From contig JASAMV010001212.1 in the NCBI GenBank assembly GCA_030248065.1, positions 1-64,000 on the forward strand: DNA of 64,000 nucleotides. The letters run 5' to 3'. This document shows, in pieces, positions 57,678-64,000 of this stretch. The notes under the pieces were generated by a model. The model searched no databases and was not told the DNA's origin. It worked only from the letters and a program-made list of their open reading frames with translations. The stretch is from Rhynchonema sp. JSB1_4. Lineage: Eukaryota; Nematoda; Chromadorea; Monhysterida; Xyalidae. Made by a program: the position numbers and the translations under genes. Numbering within the stretch: position 1 is the first letter of the stretch; every line of letters starts with the position of its first letter.

Positions 57678-57895
57678 AGCGCGTCCACAAGACCGCACCA
57701 GTGCACTTGTATGATCGCTGAACAGCCGACGAACCAACGGGTAACGCAACATTTTTGTCTTTAGGTTTTTTTTCGAGGTTGGCTTCCACATTCTTGATTT
57801 AGCCATAAGTGCAACACGTTTGTTTTTTTAGAGAAAACACGGTGGCAGAAGATAAGAATGGCGGTGCTCACTTGTCAAAGAAGTCCATGGATCCC
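57678..57895 (+). pseudogene. Remnants of SF3B2 exons 19 and 20
   Basis: 57678-57740 follows GTGCAG and resembles SF3B2 exon 19 (ATGATCGCTGAACA against ATGGTCGCTGAACATG). 57832 to about 57895 follows TTTTTTTAG and resembles exon 20 (AGAAAACACGG, GAAGATAAGAATGGCGGT). Frames are broken and the conserved KYKEFKF end is lost. They lie before the second CX gene exactly as the true exons lie before the first. Best read as the 5' part of a tandem segmental duplication. Confidence 0.6.
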
Positions 57896-58918
57896 AAACT
57901 ATGCTCTTTCCGTCTCGTATGTACCAACTGTCCGTTTTTACAGTCTTAGCCCTGTTTCAAATTGTTTTAGCACTACTGCTGCAAGCTTGGTCAACTGTGA
58001 TGTTGTTATTTTATTCCGTGCACATTCGTGACATTGGAAAATGCCCACAGATCTGCTTGCTCTCCTTAGGGCGTGTGCTTTGCCCGTTGTTGTGTATTGT
58101 TTGTTGTGGTTTTGTTGTTCATGAGCAGAATAAAAGCCTGTGCAGTGATGGCCAATGCAGTGCAGGTGTTCACGCGAAAATGGCCGGTTGCCAAGAGCTC
58201 CAACTGCGTGCCTGTTCTCATGAGAGTGAGAAAAAACGCATACCTGAGTTACGAAATTACCCTTGTTTATTAGTGTTTGTTGGGGCAGAGCAAAATACCG
58301 TGAGTCACGAGATGAGTAAAGGTCCTTAGCTCTGGTCTTTTTTAAACTTGTGCTGACGTCATCCGGCATCACTTTTACTCACGTATTTTTTTACCTTTCA
58401 TCTTCTGTATTATCGATTAATGTGTGCTATTTGCGCTGGACAGCGTTAGGAAAATAACAAACTTGTGGGTGCACATGTGTGGTGAGATAACAACGCACTG
58501 TGTGCGCGTAGTTGACTACTCCACTGCTTTGCTTGCACAGGTCTGTGTGTTTTCTGCGCTCGGTTGTATTATACATGCTGTCGTGTAGGTTTGTGCGCTG
58601 CGCGTTGAAAAATTTATGCGGCCTTTTTCTGTTCACCACGGTCTCTGGGCCCATTGTGCTTGTCTCTCTTGTTTACTTTGGTTTTCGATTTTCAAAAAAA
58701 AATCGAAACTGGCCAAATATCTTAGAATTTGTAAGTGTACCTTTTGAAACAACAAATCATACACATTTTGTCCTCAATTATTTATAGTTAATGAAAGATC
58801 ATCGCGTAAAAGTGGACACTGCTTTATTTACGATGTGGTTATGTGATGTGATGCGCCATCCATATCTAAAATGTTTTCCAATGAAAACATTCTCATTCGA
58901 ACAGACATCGCAAATCTT

Positions 58919-58928
58919 TTCTTTTCAG
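58919..58928 (+). promoter_or_regulatory. Possible trans-splice acceptor of second CX gene
   Basis: TTTCTTTTCAG ends 40 bases before the ATG at 58968, with no upstream coding exon. It may be a spliced-leader acceptor or the end of a 5'-UTR intron. Confidence 0.4.
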
Positions 58929-58967
58929 AGTCTCTGAACGCCATAATTAACTCGCAGACAAAGCAAC

Positions 58968-61900
58968 ATGAATCTCACCAATTGGCTGCTGATCATCTCA
59001 ACAATTTTATTATCGATATTGGTGGTCCAGCATGACGCCGGTCGTAGTGGTGGAGGGTCAAGGGGAAGCAGCGGCAGCAGGGGAAGCAGCAGCAGTGGAA
59101 GCAGTGGCAGTCGAAGTTCCGGCTCAAGCTCATCAAGGGGAACCTCAAGCAGTCGTGGTAAGCCAAAGCATTATGGTTACAAATTTTCCAGCTTCGTTAC
59201 TAAGGGCGCCCTTAGTCATAGTGGAAAATGGAAAATGGAAATGAAAAAATAATCTATGTCCAAGTTTTCCATTTCCATTTTCCAGTATGACTAAGGGCAT
59301 ATTGGAAAATGGAAATGAAACAAAACATTTTCTGTGTAAAATCTGACCAATCAGCGGCCGAGAACTGAGCGGAACATAAAATGTTTTTGTCACATGTCAA
59401 AACATGATTGCTGCAGTTTCATTTCCAGTATGCCCTTAGTCATACTGGAAAATGGAAAGGGAAAACTTGGACATAGCTTATTTTTTCATTTCCATTTTCC
59501 ACTATGACTAAAGGCGCCCTAAATGAGCTCATTCGTAGCCAGCACCCCTCATCAGCTTGTTTGGGTTGGGTCCAAGCTTAGCCCGAGTCAGGCCTGAGCC
59601 AAAAACAGCTGGGTGTGAGTTCACCTAGCATAATACCACTCGCTCCCAACATTATCTTGACCCAACTTTTCGCTCCATTTTTTCACACTTCTTGAGCTGC
59701 AATAAAAATTTTTTTCACATTACCAGGCTCATCCAGCAGCAGCCGAGCCTCACCGCAGCAACGTCAATCGTGGATATCGAAACAAACGACGACAAAGGGC
59801 GGGTACGTTTCGGTTATCGGCTTTTCATCTTTTGTTGATGATTTTATTTCTGGACATCGTCCAAATTTATAACTTTGGATGTCCGTGATCAATGGCATGT
59901 ATGTTTTTCGTGTTTTGGGAGGTTTCTGCAAACACAAAGTATGACGTCTGGAAAATAGATTTGTGCCGAAAATAGTTTGTTGTCCAGTGTTCGCGAAACA
60001 TTTTGCTCGTATTCCGAACATATCGTTCAGAAGCACTATCGATGGAATAGATTTGGCTGATGTTTAACAATAAAATGGCTGGGCATCACACGACCGATCC
60101 AATGTGTTGGCGATAATATTTTGATATTGACAATGAAGCATTAAAATTGCTCACGCATGTCACATTCTGTTTGCTTTGCAGCAACACGTACAGCAAGTCC
60201 AAGTCTGGTATCGGATCACTGGCAAAAAGTTCAAGTATCAAAAAAGGCATCGCAGCCGGTCTGGCTGGCGCAGCAGCCGGTTACATCACCTACAAAGCCG
60301 GCAAGGCACTGCTCAATGCCGGAAGGTACTTCATGCCATACGGAGGGCGAGATTATTATTGGAACCAGGACCAATATTACGGACGTTATGGGGTGAGTGG
60401 GTCGTTTGTGACGCAAGAATGTTTTCTCGTTTTGCCAGCCACGTTATGTCGGTAGCTTGTGCATGGTCGGTCTCTCCTGCGCGAACGTCATGAAGAAAAA
60501 ATTTTGAGGATTCAAAACTTTATACAACTTATCTTCTCCCCACAAATTGTTGTGAGATTGGGTGATCGTATTTCCGCGTTTGTTATTGTGTTGCATGGGT
60601 TGCCATTTTATGAAGTTCAAAAAAATGGGCTGCACGACAACTTCTGTGCAACGTAATCCGACAGGGAGCGCAGCGCTTATTGAGTCTAGAGGTAAAATAT
60701 GGCGTTCAATTTTTGGTCAGCTAGTTGGCTTCCATGTTAAAATTAATTTTTTTCCTCAAGAGGTACATGCGACAAACCCCAAAAAACCACTTCTTCAGCG
60801 AAGCACCAACATGTGTTCGTACCGAATCGATCAGAATGATAACAACTTCAATTTCTGGATCGACGAACGACAACGAGTGACCGTGATGTACTTCCAGTGT
60901 AATGACTGGAATGAGTACTGTTGCGGAATGGAATGTTGCACGTACAACGGCGGTGGAGGGGGCATGGCTCTCTCTGCTCTTTGGATTGTGATTATGTGAG
61001 TTTTGTCTTGATACCTTCATTTTGTTGTTCGTTTTTCGAGCATAAAATGTCCTCACACAGCGATCTCAGGGGCGTTGTCATTTCATAAACCCCATTCGGA
61101 AAACATTTGTGCCCAATGGAAAGTCAGGCCAAAGTGAAGTTCTGAATTCCTCGGTCTGATTCTCATCTTCTATTTCGGGAAATAGCAGTAAAATGAAAAT
61201 GTATTCCATTGAAAAGATGGGATAGCGTTTCGTTTTGTACATTTTGCTGCCCGTTTCTGCGTTGTCAGCTGCCACAGTTCTGTTCGCGTTATCCACGTTT
61301 CACGAGGGTGCAGAACAACGGCCGCAAAAATGTTTTCCCAGGTCGGGTTATGATTAGAAAATCGATGTTGAACGGAGGTGAGCCGCACACGACACAAGTT
61401 TCTCCAAAAAATCAAAAGTCCTTCAAAAAGGCTCATTTCGCGATTCTGAGACCAGTTCTGGAACCGATCGGATTAGCCATATTGATTTATCCTGCATATA
61501 AAAGTGTACCGGTATTGGTTTACCTTTCGCAGGTCGATACCGTTGGTGGACCACCTTTAGTTGTGCCCATCCCAATGTGATCTCATATATGCAATCACCA
61601 AAACATTTTCACTTGTCGCCCGATCTTTTGACACATGGAAGTGAAAATGTTTTGTTGATTGCATATATGAGATCACATTGGGGGGCACAACTAGAGGTGG
61701 TCCACCACCGGTATCGACCTGCGAAAGGTAAAGCAATACCGGTACGGTACACTTTTATATGCAGGATAAATCAATGTGGCTAATCCGATCGGTTCCAGAA
61801 CTGGTCTCAGAATCGCGAAATGAGCCTTTTTGAAGGACTTTTGATTTTTTTGAAGAAACTTGTGTCGTGTGCGGCTCACCTCCGTTCAACATCGATTTTC

Positions 61901-63776
61901 TAATTTCGTTCGGTCGGTGACGTGCTGTTTCCGTACGATGCCTGAAAATCATGCACGGGGGGCGGCTAGATCAGTCGATGCTTATACTCCCAGAGGTGCA
62001 CCTTTGGCAGTCTTTTTGACACTTCAATCGACACCTTTTCACAGTAGTTCCTTTTTGAAAAATGATCAGCTTGATTGCGGCTTTCAGTTCCAATAATAAA
62101 AAAATGGTCGCATTTCCCAAAAATTAATTATGTCCCTCGCACTTTAATTCTCGACCAAATTTTATCGTTCCCCGATCCCAAAATCAACAAAACAAGGTGC
62201 CTACAACTTTTTCTTTCAACATTTCCAGCATTCTGCTCGTGCTGTGCTGCTGCGGCGGTTGCATCTTCGCGATTTTGTACAAGTTTTTCCGTTCGGCGCT
62301 GGATTTGTGTCTGGGCGAAGACCAAAAACCGGGCGAGGGAGCTGGCGATACCGTAACCTACAACGTCAACGATCCACAAGGTTATATGGATTCGGATGAG
62401 GCTCATTGAGATTAATAAAGAAGTGAAATCGTAGTAACAGAGCTGTCACGGGTCTCGTGAAGCGTGGTTTTGGGTATCTTGCGCAAGAGAGCGCAAGAAT
62501 GCTGCCTCCTGTTACGTGAGACCTGTTTGAGCTGCACTGGAATTCTGGCCTGATCGAACTTGTGACAGCTCCATAAATGTGTATCATTTAGTTTGATAAT
62601 TTGGTTCTTCAAAATTGTCAAGTCTGTCTTTCTGTGTCAGTTTTCTGTGGAGCTTTTACTCATCCCTCTCAGGAGCAGGGTTGGGCAAAGAACTTTTTTT
62701 TCAAAAATTCGTTTTTTAACGTTTTTTTTAAAACGCCCAGATGACCGAAATATGCCCCAAAAAGTTGGAAAACGCTCATGTTTGGAAGAAAACGTGGTTA
62801 AATGAAGTAATTCTATGTGTTCTGAGGCAAAATAAACGGGTTTCAACCCTTTTCTAGCGAGTTGTTAACATCCCATATCAGACCCGCATCATGGGACCAA
62901 CTTTGGCCGGGATCATCATTGAAATTCAAACTCCATATATCGATTTATCGACGTATCTCGACAAAGTAAAAAATTTTTTGGAAAAATTGGGACCAAAAAT
63001 TGATTTTCCTTTAAAATCAGGGTACTTTCCCTGAAAAATCAGGGAAAATCAAGGAAATTCAGGATTTAGTAAAACGAAAAACGACCTAGACGTTTTTTTA
63101 AAAACGTCATTTTTTGAGAAAAAACGCCGTCGTTTTTTTTTGCCCAACCCTGCTCAGGAGCAGTCAATTTGTCTATGTGTCTGGTTTTGTTCTGGAGCTT
63201 TATACAGTTTAGGTCAGGTAATATCTGATCAATATATCACTTGTGGAACGTGAACAGTCTAGATCGCGTGTTTTTCTGTCGTTTTGTGCATGTGCGCTGG
63301 GTGCAGCCACTGGTGGCGGTTTAGGCATGCAGGCATGCTATAGGTCACGACATTTTCCTGCCCACTTCCACAATAAAACATAAGAAACTACCGCTGGATT
63401 GCACCACATATCACCGGAGGGGTACACCAAATGCACGTGTAGTGGATGCGGAATCTTAGTGCCATGCATATAAAGATCACTTGCACTCTTGTACAGACGG
63501 ACACAGCTGTTTGTGTTTTGGGGCAATAGTGTTATAAGAGTGTGACTGATGCTAAATTACACGCATGGTACTGAAACTCTGAATTTCCATTTATAGCAAC
63601 CCTTTGAGCAAGCGGATCAATAATGCAACTAACATCATTTCTTTCTCATTGCAGCGTACACGACATCAACGTATCCGTCCCAGATGGGTGGTTACGACCC
63701 AGCGCCGGCCTACCCCAGCCAGCCACCCACCTACCCCGCGCATCCACCCACCTATCCGCAGTACCCGCAAGCTTGA
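58968..63776 (+). CDS. CX-module membrane protein, second tandem copy
   Basis: Exons 58968-59157, 59727-59802, 60182-60392, 60799-60995, 62229-62380, 63655-63776; phases close, 315 residues. Same layout as the first copy: signal peptide (LTNWLLIISTILLSILVV), Ser/Gly-rich region, SIKKGIAAGLAGAAAGYITY, six-Cys module (CSYRI...FQC...YCCGMECC), helix IILLVLCCCGGCIFAILY, and tail YPSQPPTYPAHPPTYPQYPQ. The tail repeats PPTYP and could bind WW-type domains (inference). Retention of the last intron would give a different end (GYMDSDEAH). Introns are larger than in the first copy because of three mobile elements (59204-59519, 61353-61904, 62676-63152). Confidence 0.78.
59204..59519. mobile_element. 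Tourist-like MITE with TAA duplication
   Basis: Ends GGGCGCCCTTAGTCATAG and CTATGACTAAAGGCGCCC, flanked by TAA on each side (59201-59203, 59520-59522). Internal inverted repeats of TCCAGTATGACTAAGGGCAT suggest it formed by nested duplication. A 3-bp TAA target with GGG tips suggests PIF/Harbinger (inference). Confidence 0.78.
61353..61904. mobile_element. Long hairpin element in CX gene intron
   Basis: Two arms of about 260 bases pair nearly perfectly: ATTAGAAAATCGATGTTGAA at the left end, TTCAACATCGATTTTCTAAT at the right, loop near 61627. Present in intron 4 of the second CX gene. No open frame of interest and no clear target duplication. Confidence 0.8.
62676..63152. mobile_element. hAT MITE with CAGGGTTGGGCAAA ends
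   Basis: Ends CAGGGTTGGGCAAAG and TTTGCCCAACCCTG with exact 8-bp TSDs ctcaggag (62668-62675, 63153-63160). The interior is AT-rich with AAAACG runs. In intron 5 of the second CX gene. The tips follow the widespread hAT pattern. Confidence 0.92.
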
Positions 63777-64000
63777 AACATTATTATTTCGATATGTTTC
63801 TGATTCTTGTCGAATATGTTGATTTTTATCGTTGATATTTTATCGTGTCGATTTCGATATGAAGTCAATTTCGGGTGCAAAATGTATAATACAGTTGGCA
63901 TTATGCTCTGTTTCCTTTTAATAGTGGTTAGCTTCTGCGCAGTGCATGTTCTTGATGTGCGATTTGGTCCACCGTTAATCTCCCATGTGGCATTCTGTGG

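Overview
The window looks like nuclear DNA of an animal, most likely a nematode. The genes have many short introns with TTTTCAG-type 3' splice sites. Two spliceosome genes are recognisable at high confidence. Two tandem genes encode a signal peptide, a Gly/Ser-rich stretch and a Cys-rich CX-type module, an architecture I associate with nematodes. 3' splice-site-like motifs sit just upstream of several start codons, as expected for spliced-leader addition. The species cannot be named from the sequence. There is no bacterial or viral gene set, rRNA, tRNA or CRISPR array.

Layout. (1) 1-18507 is a huge inverted repeat: left arm 1 to about 8215 (it continues off the window edge), loop of about 1.8 kb, right arm about 10030-18507. 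Each arm carries a peptide-type GPCR gene with an ionotropic-receptor-like gene nested on the opposite strand inside its third intron. The outer GPCR exons of the right copy lie at 18652-20129, outside the visible repeat. (2) 20130-26171 has no gene I recognise. (3) 26172-28387 (-) is an ankyrin-repeat gene whose 5' end is not found. (4) 29941-39232 (-) is a complete 13-exon PRP17/CDC40 gene. (5) 39339-45590 is mostly mobile DNA and separates PRP17 from (6) the divergently transcribed 20-exon SF3B2 gene, 45813-53431 (+). (7) 54384-57465 and 58968-63776 (+) are two tandem paralogues of a CX-module membrane protein. Remnants of the last SF3B2 exons lie between them, so the duplicated unit probably included the SF3B2 3' end.

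Most notable is the mobile DNA. Introns and intergenic stretches hold many short, protein-less elements with terminal inverted repeats starting CAG or TAG. Many are bounded by exact 8-bp target-site duplications (TSDs), the hallmark of hAT-type transposition. They share one body plan (TIR, several direct copies of a short 'word', G/C tracts, AT-rich core, more copies of the word, TIR), but the word differs between subfamilies. They are nested up to several levels deep. At 39339-43211 the whole insertion history can be read from TSDs, including two elements that used the same 8-bp target and a neighbouring copy that keeps the empty site. Other MITE types (TA, TAA or possibly 9-bp duplications; long hairpins) also occur.

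The exon models were built by hand from splice sites and reading-frame phase. Every multi-exon model closes in phase, but none has been checked against transcripts.
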